A stretch of DNA of 64,000 nucleotides. It comes from DASXUG01 sp964620425 (GTDB taxonomy: Bacteria; Pseudomonadota; Gammaproteobacteria; Burkholderiales; Methylophilaceae). The stretch is from assembly GCA_964620425.1 (NCBI GenBank), contig CAZUGV010000004.1, positions 1 through 64,000 of the forward strand. Direction: 5' to 3'. The notes beneath the pieces were generated by a model. The model was given only the letters and a program-made list of their open reading frames with translations, ran no database searches and was not told where the DNA came from. Both the position numbers and the translations under genes were made by a program. Below are positions 34,271 to 42,284 of this stretch, one piece after another (positions within the stretch are counted from its first letter, which is position 1; every line of letters starts with the position of its first letter).

Positions 34271-34394
34271 AGAAGTTACATCTGAGATTAGGCACACTTA
34301 GCTATCTTTGAACGGTTTTAACAAATAAAACTTATTAGAAGCGAGCGATGTAAACCATTTTAAGACGCAAGCAATAAAAGATAGGGGGAAGTCA

Positions 34395-35831
34395 ATGAGT
34401 TTAACCAATTCATCAATAGCTACTTATGACGATGGTGTCATCAGACAGTTTTCGATCATGGCGGTAGTATGGGGCGTAGTCGGCATGCTGATGGGGGTGA
34501 TTATTGCATCCCAATTAGTTTGGCCAGAATTAAATTTTGGGTTGCCGTGGACAAGTTTTGGTCGATTACGACCATTGCACACCAATGCGGTGATTTTTGC
34601 ATTTGGTGGTTGTACTTTGTTTGCCACTTCTTACTACGTGGTGCAACGTACCTGTCAAACTAAGCTGTTCTGCCCAAAACTTGCCTCATTTACCTTTTGG
34701 GGTTGGCAGCTCGTTATTTTAGCTGCGGCGATTTCATTACCACTCGGCTATACGTCAGGTAAAGAATATGCTGAACTAGAGTGGCCAATTGATATTTTAA
34801 TCGCCGTGGTTTGGGTTTCTTATGCCATCGTGTTTTTCGGCACGGTAGGTACACGCAAAGTTAAACATATCTACGTGGCTAATTGGTTCTTTGGTGCCTT
34901 TATTATTGCGGTTGCTTTGTTGCACATTGTGAATAGTGCCGCAGTACCTGCTGGTTTAATGAAATCATATTCAGCGTACGCTGGCGTACAAGATGCGATG
35001 GTGCAATGGTGGTATGGTCATAATGCGGTAGGTTTCTTCTTAACCGCTGGCTTCTTGGGCATTATGTACTACTTTGTGCCTAAACAAGCTGAGCGCCCTG
35101 TCTACTCATATAGTTTATCTATCGTTCACTTTTGGGCGTTGATTTTCACTTACATGTGGGCAGGTCCTCACCACTTACACTACACCGCTTTACCAGATTG
35201 GACACAATCATTAGGCATGGTGTTCTCTTTGATTCTGCTCGCACCTAGCTGGGGCGGCATGATTAACGGGATTATGACGTTATCTGGCGCATGGCATAAA
35301 TTGCGTACTGACCCAATCTTACGCTTCTTAATCGTATCACTCTCTTTCTACGGTATGAGTACGTTTGAAGGCCCAATGATGGCGATTAAAACAGTTAACT
35401 CACTTTCACACTACACCGATTGGACTGTTGGTCACGTGCACTCTGGCGCATTGGGCTGGGTAGGTTTGGTGTCTATGGGTGCGCTTTATTTCATGATTCC
35501 AAAACTGTTTGGACAAAAACAAATGCATAGCATCAAGGCGATTGAGCTTCACTTCTGGTTGGCTACTATCGGTATCGTGTTGTATATCGCTGCTTTGTGG
35601 ATTTCAGGCGTGATGGAAGGCTTGATGTGGCGTGCAATTAACACCGATGGCACATTAACCTATACCTTTGTAGAGAGCGTAAAAGCTAAACATCCGTACT
35701 ACATAATTCGCCTGCTTGGTGGAACACTCTACCTCAGCGGCATGGTGATTATGTTATGGAATGTGATTAAAACCGCTACCAATGGACAGCCTGCAACTGC
35801 GACTATTCCCGCTGTTACAGCACACGCATAA
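34395..35831 (+). CDS. ccoN: cbb3-type cytochrome c oxidase subunit I
   Basis: The 478-residue catalytic subunit with about twelve membrane helices. Haem and CuB ligands are visible: RPLHTNAVIF (H62), WWYGHNAVGFF, GPHHLHYTALPDW, and HYTDWTVGHVHSGALGWVG. It reduces oxygen to water at a haem b3/CuB centre with high affinity. ATG 34395 is preceded by AGGGGGAAGTCA. It is the first gene of ccoNOQP, downstream of an FNR box. Confidence 0.97.
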   Translation: MSLTNSSIATYDDGVIRQFSIMAVVWGVVGMLMGVIIASQLVWPELNFGLPWTSFGRLRPLHTNAVIFAFGGCTLFATSYYVVQRTCQTKLFCPKLASFTFWGWQLVILAAAISLPLGYTSGKEYAELEWPIDILIAVVWVSYAIVFFGTVGTRKVKHIYVANWFFGAFIIAVALLHIVNSAAVPAGLMKSYSAYAGVQDAMVQWWYGHNAVGFFLTAGFLGIMYYFVPKQAERPVYSYSLSIVHFWALIFTYMWAGPHHLHYTALPDWTQSLGMVFSLILLAPSWGGMINGIMTLSGAWHKLRTDPILRFLIVSLSFYGMSTFEGPMMAIKTVNSLSHYTDWTVGHVHSGALGWVGLVSMGALYFMIPKLFGQKQMHSIKAIELHFWLATIGIVLYIAALWISGVMEGLMWRAINTDGTLTYTFVESVKAKHPYYIIRLLGGTLYLSGMVIMLWNVIKTATNGQPATATIPAVTAHA

Positions 35832-35842
35832 GGAAACTCAAT

Positions 35843-36466
35843 ATGTCAGCAAATACAAAAAGTGGCTTTAGCCACGAGAAAATTGAAACCAGCAATTTTT
35901 TAATGATTGTGCTTATTTTAGTAGTGGTTGCATTTGGGGGATTAGTGGAAATCGTGCCACTGTTTTTCCAAAAATCCACTACCGAGCCGATTAGAGGCAT
36001 GGTGCCCTACACCGCACTACAACAAGCTGGACGCGATGTTTACACACGTGAAGGTTGCTACAACTGTCACTCACAAATGATCCGTCCTTTCCGAGCAGAA
36101 ACCTTACGTTACGGACATTACTCTGTTGCTGGTGAATCTGTGTATGACCACCCTTTCCAATGGGGTAGTAAACGCACAGGGCCCGATTTAGCACGTGTTG
36201 GTGGGCGTTATAGTGATGAATGGCATCGTATTCACTTAAATAACCCGCGTGATGTTGTGCCTGAATCCATCATGCCTATGTACCCATGGTTGGAAAAAAC
36301 ACCTGTGGATGCGGCTTCCATGCCAGCGCATCTAAGCGCCTTACGAACAGTTGGCGTACCTTATACCGATGAGCAAATTGCGAATGCAAGCAAAGAAGTT
36401 GAGGGTAAGACTGAGTTAGAAGCACTGATTGCTTACTTGCAAGTGCTAGGCACAAATCTCAAATAG
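35843..36466 (+). CDS. ccoO: cbb3 oxidase subunit II (cytochrome c)
   Basis: A 207-residue membrane-anchored monohaem cytochrome c. It has an N-terminal helix (about 18-38), haem-binding CYNCH (72-76) and SIMPMYPWL carrying the axial Met. It passes electrons to CcoN. It follows ccoN by 11 bases. Confidence 0.97.
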   Translation: MSANTKSGFSHEKIETSNFLMIVLILVVVAFGGLVEIVPLFFQKSTTEPIRGMVPYTALQQAGRDVYTREGCYNCHSQMIRPFRAETLRYGHYSVAGESVYDHPFQWGSKRTGPDLARVGGRYSDEWHRIHLNNPRDVVPESIMPMYPWLEKTPVDAASMPAHLSALRTVGVPYTDEQIANASKEVEGKTELEALIAYLQVLGTNLK

Positions 36467-36492
36467 TTGACTTAATTGAAAAAGGCTTCGTG

Positions 36493-36630
36493 ATGGACAT
36501 CAACACATTAAGAGTTTTAGCCACAGTGACCAGCTTTATTGTATTTGTCGGCATTGTGATTTGGGCTTGGAAGAATCGTCATACATCAGATTTTAATGAC
36601 GCGGCCAATTTGCCATTTAAAGAAGATTAA
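36493..36630 (+). CDS. ccoQ: cbb3 oxidase subunit CcoQ
   Basis: A 45-residue protein (MDINTLRVLATVTSFIVFVG.. ending LPFKED) with one membrane helix and an acidic tail, in the normal place between ccoO and ccoP. The composition VFVGIVIWAWKNRH is typical of CcoQ/FixQ. It stabilises the complex. Confidence 0.93.
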   Translation: MDINTLRVLATVTSFIVFVGIVIWAWKNRHTSDFNDAANLPFKED

Positions 36631-36642
36631 AGGAAAAACAAA

Positions 36643-37545
36643 ATGAGTGACTTTACAAGTAGTTTTTGGCCTCTCTTTATTACCGTGATTGCCTTAGGGG
36701 GGATATTCGGTTGCGCCTTGTTGCTATGGTTAACCAGCAAGGTCAAAGTGATTGACAATGGTGGTGAGAACACCAGTGGTCACGTGTGGGATGAAGATCT
36801 TCGTGAAATGAACAACCCCTTACCGAGATGGTGGATCGGGTTATTTATCATCACCATTATCTTTGGTTTGGGCTACTTGGCAGCTTACCCTGGGTTGGGA
36901 ACATTTGCAGGCGGCTTAGAATGGAGTGAAACCAAACAATATGATCAAGAAGTAGAAGTCGCGAATCAAGCATTAGCACCGATGTACGCAAAATTCGCAG
37001 CCATGAGCGTAGAAGATTTGGCAAAAAACCCTGAAGCAAAAGCCATTGGCGAGCGTATTTTTATGAATAACTGTTCACAATGTCATGGCTCAGATGCGCG
37101 CGGTAGCCGTGGCTTCCCTAATCTAGCAGATAACGATTGGTTGCATGGCGGTAGCCCTGAAAAAATCAAGGAAACCATCACAGGTGGTCGTATCGGCATG
37201 ATGCCACCGATGGCCGCAGCAGTAGGCACGGAGGAAGACGTTAAAAATGTCGCCAACTATGTGTTGAGTTTATCTGGCAGTGCGCATGATGCTAGCCGCG
37301 CTGAACAAGGCAAAGAGAAGTTTGCTGCCTGTGCTGCCTGCCACGGGGCTGATGGCAAAGGTGTTCAAGCCATTGGTTCTGCTAACCTGACCGACAATAT
37401 CTGGCTACATGGCGCTGGTGAAGCCGCTATCATTAAACGTATCAATGAAGGCAAAACGAACCAAATGCCAGCTTGGGCAAGCAAGTTCACACCTGAGCAA
37501 ATTCATGTGTTAACTGCTTATATCTGGGGGCTATCAAACCACTAA
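36643..37545 (+). CDS. ccoP: cbb3 oxidase subunit III (dihaem cytochrome c)
   Basis: A 300-residue protein with two N-terminal helices (about 9-30 and 63-82), a W-rich linker (HVWDEDLREMNNPLPRWW) and two c-type haem sites: CSQCH (144-148) and CAACH (230-234). It accepts electrons from soluble cytochromes c. It follows ccoQ by 12 bases, with AAAGGAAAAAC before the ATG. Confidence 0.97.
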   Translation: MSDFTSSFWPLFITVIALGGIFGCALLLWLTSKVKVIDNGGENTSGHVWDEDLREMNNPLPRWWIGLFIITIIFGLGYLAAYPGLGTFAGGLEWSETKQYDQEVEVANQALAPMYAKFAAMSVEDLAKNPEAKAIGERIFMNNCSQCHGSDARGSRGFPNLADNDWLHGGSPEKIKETITGGRIGMMPPMAAAVGTEEDVKNVANYVLSLSGSAHDASRAEQGKEKFAACAACHGADGKGVQAIGSANLTDNIWLHGAGEAAIIKRINEGKTNQMPAWASKFTPEQIHVLTAYIWGLSNH

Positions 37546-37569
37546 TCATGGCTTGATTTAAAAATACAT

Positions 37570-39021
37570 ATGACCGAGACTAGTATCCATCAATCTGCCA
37601 AAAAGCCAGTTAATGAGGTACCAGTTAATGAGGTAGTAGTCTCGTTATATGAAGCACAATCTAAAATCTACCCTCGAAGCGTTTCGGGGGTGTTCAGGCA
37701 ATGGCGTTGGCTACTAGTATGGCTAACGCAAATTTTTTTCTACGGCATGCCTTGGATACAGTGGGGGCAACGCCAAGCTTTACTATTTGATTTAGAAGCC
37801 AAGCGTTTTTATATCTTTGGCTTAGTGCTTTATCCGCAAGATTTAATTTATCTCACTGCACTACTCATTATCTCCGCATTATCGCTATTTTTATTTACAG
37901 CGGTCGCTGGGCGTTTATGGTGCGGCTATGCCTGCCCACAAACGGTCTATACCGAAATGTTTGTTTGGATAGAATCGAAAATCGAAGGGGATAGAGCCGC
38001 GCGTATGCGGCTGGACAATGGTCCACTAAATTCAAACAAAATCATCAAAAAAGTCAGCAAACATGGCGCATGGATTGCGCTATCGCTGTGGACTGGCTTC
38101 ACCTTTGTGGGCTACTTCACACCTATTCGCGTTTTAACGAATGAATTTACCTCACAAATGATGGGCACATGGGAGGTATTTTGGGTGCTATTTTATGGCT
38201 TTGCCACCTACGGCAATGCAGGCTTTATGCGCGAACAAGTGTGTAAATATATGTGTCCCTATGCACGTTTTCAAAGCGCCATGTTTGATGCCGATACCTT
38301 AATCGTCACCTACGATGAGGCACGTGGAGAACCTCGTGGTGGTCGCTCCCGCAGTGCAGATGTAAGCAAACTCAACCTTGGCTCATGTGTGGATTGTAGC
38401 TTGTGCGTACAAGTCTGCCCGACTGGCATCGATATACGTAAAGGCTTGCAGTACGAATGTATCGGCTGCGGTGCCTGTGCAGATGTTTGTGATGATGTGA
38501 TGGATAAAATGGGCTATGCCAAAGGCTTGGTGAAATATTCCACACAAAACGCAATCACCCAAGGCTGGTCAAAATCTGCAATCATTCAACGCGTATTTAG
38601 ACCTAGAGTCATTATCTATAGCACCATATTGCTCATACTCTGTTTGAGCATGATTGTCAGTCTGAGTATGCGCAGCTCATTTAGAGTCGATGTAGTTCGC
38701 GACCGCGGCGTAATGGCGAGATTGGTGGATGGCGGCTTACTTGAAAACGTATATCGCCTACAAATTATGAACGCGACTGAAAGTGCGCAACACTATCAGA
38801 TTTCCGCCACGGGTTTGGATGGGCTTAGTATTGAGCAAGATGAATCTGAAGTTAACAATAGCATTATGGTAAAACCAACAGAAGCACGCTGGGTTTCAGT
38901 GCGTTTGGAAATCCCCGATGGTTCGGTTGAACCTGGCTCACACAAAGTAAATTTCGTTATTCGCTCAATCGATAATGATGAAACAGTGACTGAGAAATCC
39001 GTATTTATAGTGCCGCGCTAA
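37570..39021 (+). CDS. ccoG: cytochrome oxidase accessory ferredoxin CcoG
   Basis: A 483-residue membrane protein with several helices, CGYACPQTVYTE (about 118-129) and a 2x[4Fe-4S] ferredoxin segment (CVDCSLCVQVCP, CIGCGACADVCD). The C-terminal third is a periplasmic Ig-like domain. CcoG is a Cu(II) reductase aiding CuB insertion in cbb3 oxidases. The N-terminus contains a perfect 15-bp tandem duplication giving VNEVPVNEV. It follows ccoP by 24 bases. Confidence 0.95.
   Translation: MTETSIHQSAKKPVNEVPVNEVVVSLYEAQSKIYPRSVSGVFRQWRWLLVWLTQIFFYGMPWIQWGQRQALLFDLEAKRFYIFGLVLYPQDLIYLTALLIISALSLFLFTAVAGRLWCGYACPQTVYTEMFVWIESKIEGDRAARMRLDNGPLNSNKIIKKVSKHGAWIALSLWTGFTFVGYFTPIRVLTNEFTSQMMGTWEVFWVLFYGFATYGNAGFMREQVCKYMCPYARFQSAMFDADTLIVTYDEARGEPRGGRSRSADVSKLNLGSCVDCSLCVQVCPTGIDIRKGLQYECIGCGACADVCDDVMDKMGYAKGLVKYSTQNAITQGWSKSAIIQRVFRPRVIIYSTILLILCLSMIVSLSMRSSFRVDVVRDRGVMARLVDGGLLENVYRLQIMNATESAQHYQISATGLDGLSIEQDESEVNNSIMVKPTEARWVSVRLEIPDGSVEPGSHKVNFVIRSIDNDETVTEKSVFIVPR
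37606..37635 (+). repeat. 15-bp tandem duplication in ccoG
   Basis: CCAGTTAATGAGGTA occurs twice in direct succession. It is in frame and adds five residues to the disordered CcoG N-terminus. Confidence 0.9.
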
Positions 39022-39042
39022 ATATCACGCAAAGGAAACAAA

Positions 39043-39345
39043 ATGAACACACCATTGACGCAAACACCCCACATTCAGTTAGCACCCCACATTCAGCTAC
39101 CTCAGGCACAGCCATGGTGGAAATTCGGGCATGTTTGGTTAATTGTAGCGGGGCCTCTGGTAGTTGTGATGGCATCATTTATCACGCTGTATTTAGCGAT
39201 GAGCACGCCAGACCCCGTGATTGATGACTACTATCGCAAGGGCATGGAAATCAACAAAACGATAGATGCCCAGCGAGACGGAATGGCACCCGCCTTGGTA
39301 GCACGCAACCATGCAGCGACGGGCATCAGCCCAACTAAACCTTAG
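39043..39345 (+). CDS. fixH: FixH-like cbb3 assembly protein
   Basis: A 100-residue protein with one strong membrane helix (VWLIVAGPLVVVMASFITLY) followed by DDYYRKGMEINKT, the family hallmark of FixH. The usual periplasmic domain is shortened. It ends the cco cluster, 21 bases after ccoG, with AAAGGAAACAAA before the ATG. An imperfect 18-bp tandem repeat at the N-terminus gives HIQLAPHIQL. Confidence 0.82.
   Translation: MNTPLTQTPHIQLAPHIQLPQAQPWWKFGHVWLIVAGPLVVVMASFITLYLAMSTPDPVIDDYYRKGMEINKTIDAQRDGMAPALVARNHAATGISPTKP
39065..39100 (+). repeat. 18-bp imperfect tandem repeat in fixH
   Basis: CACCCCACATTCAGTTAG is followed by CACCCCACATTCAGCTAC (two mismatches), in frame. Confidence 0.85.
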
Positions 39346-39476
39346 ATAGTTGCCTCATCGACCCTTAATTCTGTAAGGCTAATTAACTCACCTATTGCTA
39401 CACAAATAAGTAGAACCAGACTGCATTCGGCGTACTGCGCGTTGCGCGAATATTGCCCTACGCTCGCTCATCCGCC

Positions 39477-40361
39477 CTACCGTGCTTGTTGGCATTTATT
39501 TTCAAATCTGTTTGTTTCATGAGCATGCCAGCTTAAAGGTGACTGTCGCCCATTAATTCTTTTCATAAAACATGATGTCCAGTCATCAGCGTCTACTGTA
39601 TAAGGATAGATGCGACTCATTAACCCTTCAGGAAAATCAAATGCCATTGCACTGGGTTTACCAGAGGTTGTACCATTAGGGTCAGTTGGTTTTTCAACAG
39701 GGAAACGGATTTGATTACGAAAAAGTGCTGGATCATTAAAATAACTGCAGGCACCATCTATTTCAAAATATGCAAGATCATGAGTGAAATACTTATAAAA
39801 ACTTATGTAATCGACGGTAATGCCACGCTCAGAAAATTTTTCCTCGTTTTTATTTTTAGGCTTCCTATACCACGCGCTTTGTGTCGGTGTGTACTCCCTT
39901 AAACCATTTTTTACTGGCAAGATAGGAATTTTTCCAGGAAGATTATCAAGCCATCTATTACCAGGATTAACTGAATATTGAACTGGAGGCGTCAAAATAG
40001 GTAACTTGTTATCTATCAAACCTACAATATTGCAGGTATATCTTTGCCATTTCTCATGTTGTTGACGCTGTATTTTGATGCCAATTAACCAAAGACCACC
40101 GTCAGGTAACCCATCAGGCTGAACTTCTAACCCAAATCTTTTGGCATACTGAGGACTCCATGCCCACTCCACAATTTGAGTGTTATCGCCTAGCACTGGA
40201 TCTCCCAGCTCTGGATGTATTTTCTTTGATTGATGTACTGGGAGCGACCTATCAATGCCTGTTAATTCAGCATATACATTCGATTGAAGTAATAAAACTA
40301 TGCCAATGAACAGAAAATATATGGGGAACTCGATTGATTTATTGCTTGCATCGTAGCCCAT
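39477..40361 (-). CDS. exported protein of unknown function
   Basis: A 294-residue protein from ATG 40361, which has AAGGAG 6 bases upstream; the ATG at 40382 has none. The signal segment YFLFIGIVLLLQSNVYA lies at about residues 14-30. The mature part is rich in Trp, Pro and Tyr (VEWAWSPQYAKRFGLEVQPD, IFWRY-like strands) and has Cys residues in YTCNIVGL, GACSYF and SCFMK that might form disulfides. I recognise no domain. A 52-bp repeat copy ends up directly upstream of its ribosome binding site. Confidence 0.6.
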   Translation of the reverse strand: MGYDASNKSIEFPIYFLFIGIVLLLQSNVYAELTGIDRSLPVHQSKKIHPELGDPVLGDNTQIVEWAWSPQYAKRFGLEVQPDGLPDGGLWLIGIKIQRQQHEKWQRYTCNIVGLIDNKLPILTPPVQYSVNPGNRWLDNLPGKIPILPVKNGLREYTPTQSAWYRKPKNKNEEKFSERGITVDYISFYKYFTHDLAYFEIDGACSYFNDPALFRNQIRFPVEKPTDPNGTTSGKPSAMAFDFPEGLMSRIYPYTVDADDWTSCFMKRINGRQSPLSWHAHETNRFENKCQQAR

Positions 40362-40382
40362 CAGCTTCTCCTTAATTTGCAT

Positions 40383-40434
40383 AACTCGCGTAAGGCGTAC
40401 CCGTTTACGGTACGACGTATTTTTACACGAAACT
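40383..40434. repeat. 52-bp direct repeat, copy 1
   Basis: Begins AACTCGCGTAAGGCGTACCC and ends TTTTTACACGAAACT. It matches 41188-41239 at 47 of 52 positions in the same orientation. Confidence 0.85.
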
Positions 40435-40451
40435 GATTAACTTAGCACACG

Positions 40452-40507
40452 GTTGGGCATACATTAGGAAGCCCAACGTTCAGCTTATATCACAACATAT
40501 GTTGGGT
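40452..40507. repeat. GTTGGGC/GCCCAAC hairpin cluster
   Basis: GTTGGGC (40452-40458), GCCCAAC (40471-40477) and GTTGGGT (40501-40507) can pair in two alternative hairpins. Similar REP-like palindromes are common between bacterial genes. Confidence 0.5.
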
Positions 40508-40634
40508 TCCATTTTTCAGAAATGGGGTCGTTATATGAAAAACTGACACTATAGATGTGAAGCACACATTTCATATATTGGATTTAAATTGATGTATTGG
40601 ATTCAGTTGTTGATAGGTAACTTTCAGAGATTGG

Positions 40635-40859
40635 TTAGGTATGTGCGTGATAAATACGCTCAATTACACTCTCAGGTAATATTACTCGGTTAAATAGAGT
40701 TGCTGAATATAAATAGTCTTCGCCAGACTCATCAATCACTCGCATTTGACCATGCTTATCAGCGTCGGCATCCTCAATAATTTCGTATAGTTTACGCATT
40801 TCTAATGAGGCTTCGTATCCGTGGTTATCTATACATATAGCAAATTCGTGTTTAATCAT
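40635..40859 (-). CDS. small protein, second gene of a conserved pair
   Basis: A 74-residue protein. HEFAICIDNHGYEASLEMRK and MRVIDESGEDYLYSATLF match a widespread short-protein pattern I recall (CV.N.GYEASLE.RKLY..., VIDESGEDYLYP). Function unknown. It starts 3 bases after the stop of the 78-residue gene, so they form one unit. The arrangement, two short cytoplasmic proteins in an accessory patch, resembles toxin-antitoxin pairs, but no toxin motif is evident. Confidence 0.7.
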   Translation of the reverse strand: MIKHEFAICIDNHGYEASLEMRKLYEIIEDADADKHGQMRVIDESGEDYLYSATLFNRVILPESVIERIYHAHT

Positions 40860-40862
40860 GAT

Positions 40863-41099
40863 TTATGTGTCCAAATAACGTTTAATTTTAAATTCTAATT
40901 TACCAATACCAGTAGCTTCATACCAATGAAGCTCAGCTTCGCGCACGGAGCCATCTGCTAGACGAATTGAAGCCGTGCCTTTTCGTTTGCGCCAATGACC
41001 AATACCATAAACTTTACGAAGCCTAGGTAGTTCTCGAATACCAGCGCCACGAGCAAAAGTTTCTGCTTGTCTAATATTGCCAATAATTTCAAAATCCAT
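40863..41099 (-). CDS. small basic protein, first gene of a conserved pair
   Basis: A 78-residue basic protein with FEIIGNIRQAETFARGAGIR, GIGHWRKRKGTASIRLADGS and AELHWYEATGIGKLEFKIKR. I recall similar short proteins (IREL.RL.K.YG.G.WRK.KG) across proteobacteria and cyanobacteria, commonly followed by a partner like the one here. The basic charge against the acidic partner suggests they may interact. Flanking 52-bp repeats and hairpins suggest recent arrival. Confidence 0.7.
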   Translation of the reverse strand: MDFEIIGNIRQAETFARGAGIRELPRLRKVYGIGHWRKRKGTASIRLADGSVREAELHWYEATGIGKLEFKIKRYLDT

Positions 41100-41130
41100 A
41101 GGCTAAATTCTAGCGCAACTTGGTTTAAAT

Positions 41131-41184
41131 GCCTAACGAAGCGCCATATGTTGCATCATTACCTCGTGCTAACTTTCATTAGGC
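41131..41184. repeat. GCCTAAC..TTAGGC imperfect palindrome
   Basis: GCCTAACGAA (41131-41140) pairs with TTCATTAGGC (41175-41184) with one mismatch. The outer bases resemble integron attC ends, but the inner structure does not clearly fit. Confidence 0.35.
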
Positions 41185-41187
41185 GGC

Positions 41188-41239
41188 AACTCGCGTAAGG
41201 CGTGCTCGCTTACGGTACGCCGTATTTTTACACGAAGCT
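41188..41239. repeat. 52-bp direct repeat, copy 2
   Basis: Same orientation as 40383-40434, with five mismatches. It lies immediately beside the palindrome at 41131-41184. Confidence 0.85.
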
Positions 41240-41288
41240 AAGCTTAGTGGAAAACCGATTGGGGATGGGGAAAATCTAAACCAAATCT

Positions 41289-41345
41289 AATCTAACAGAC
41301 ACCCTCTAAAAATTCGGTAACTGTCAGATCAGGTCTGCGCTAGTA
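41289..41345. repeat. dispersed repeat, copy 2
   Basis: Imperfect match to 10052-10110 (CTAACAGACACCCTC..GGTAACTG..TCAGGTCT..GCTAGT). It lies next to the fnr stop, between gene ends. Confidence 0.45.
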
Positions 41346-41349
41346 CAAA

Positions 41350-42144
41350 TCAATAACAAGTCTGTGGATTAAATATTTTTTTCAAGGCATCGGGGTTGAG
41401 GATTTTGACATAGCGTTGCTTAACTTCAATAATTCCTTCATCGCTGAACCTTGAGAAAGTACGGCTAATGGTTTCAAGTTTTAGGCCTAGATAACTGCCG
41501 ATTTCTTCACGGGTCATTCTTAGCACCAATTCGGACGATGAGAAGCCACGTGCATGTAAGCGCTGTACCAGATTAAGCAAAAAGCCCGCGAGGCGTTCTT
41601 CTGCACGCATATTGCCTAGCATCATCATCACGCCATTTTCACGCACAATTTCGCTGCTCATGATTTTATGCACATGGCGTTGTAACACTGGAAATTCACG
41701 CGACAAATCTTCAATATTGGCAAAAGGCATGACACAAACTTCAGCATCTTCAAGCGCCACAGCATTGCAACTATGACGGTCATTCACAATACCGTCTAAG
41801 CCAATAATCTCGCCAGCCATTTGAAAGCCAGTGACTTGCTCTCGACCATCTTCAGTTGAAAGGCAGGTTTTAAAAAAACCCGTACGGATAGCAAACAATG
41901 AGGTAAAGGTATCACCAGCGCTGAATAACACGCTTCCCTGTTTGACCTTACGTCTTGTGGCAACCACTTCATCTAATTTTTGCAGCTCACTATTATCTAA
42001 GCCAAGCGGCATACAGAGTTCACGCAAATTACAGTTGGAACACGCAACCTTTAATGTTTCTATATTCATTTTTCGCCCATTGATTGCTTCATTATCAACG
42101 GATAACGAAACACTTTCCTCAGGGCTATATAGTAACTCGTCCAT
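41350..42144 (-). CDS. fnr: oxygen-sensing regulator FNR
   Basis: A 264-residue CRP/FNR-family regulator with the [4Fe-4S] ligands C35, C38, C44 (ACSNCNLRELC) and C126 (HSCNAVAL). The cyclic-nucleotide-like beta-roll spans about 60-150. The DNA-binding helix-turn-helix has TREEIGSYLGLKLETISRTF, with the E..SR that reads TTGAT half-sites. ATG 42144 follows TTAGGAAAATAATGA; an internal Met26 would also retain all Cys. Oxygen destroys the cluster and inactivates it. It is divergent from hemN with an FNR box between them, so autoregulation is likely. Confidence 0.95.
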   Translation of the reverse strand: MDELLYSPEESVSLSVDNEAINGRKMNIETLKVACSNCNLRELCMPLGLDNSELQKLDEVVATRRKVKQGSVLFSAGDTFTSLFAIRTGFFKTCLSTEDGREQVTGFQMAGEIIGLDGIVNDRHSCNAVALEDAEVCVMPFANIEDLSREFPVLQRHVHKIMSSEIVRENGVMMMLGNMRAEERLAGFLLNLVQRLHARGFSSSELVLRMTREEIGSYLGLKLETISRTFSRFSDEGIIEVKQRYVKILNPDALKKIFNPQTCY

Positions 42145-42213
42145 TCATTATTTTCCTAAAACAATACAATTATTCAACTGTGTCTATTGTCGCTTAATTT
42201 TTTACAGGTAGTT

Positions 42214-42227
42214 TTGACGTAAATCAA
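42214..42227. promoter_or_regulatory. FNR box between fnr and hemN
   Basis: TTGACGTAAATCAA fits TTGAT-N4-ATCAA with one mismatch. It lies about 65 bases before hemN and 70 before fnr, and could serve either gene. Confidence 0.75.
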
Positions 42228-42284
42228 TATGCGATTTATTAAAAAATGACAAAGTAGCATCAATCTAAAAGCTTGAGAATTACC

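Noticed and set aside
37606..37635. Regulatory repeat in ccoG
   Set aside because: The 15-bp duplication is in frame inside the coding region and looks like simple slippage rather than a binding site.
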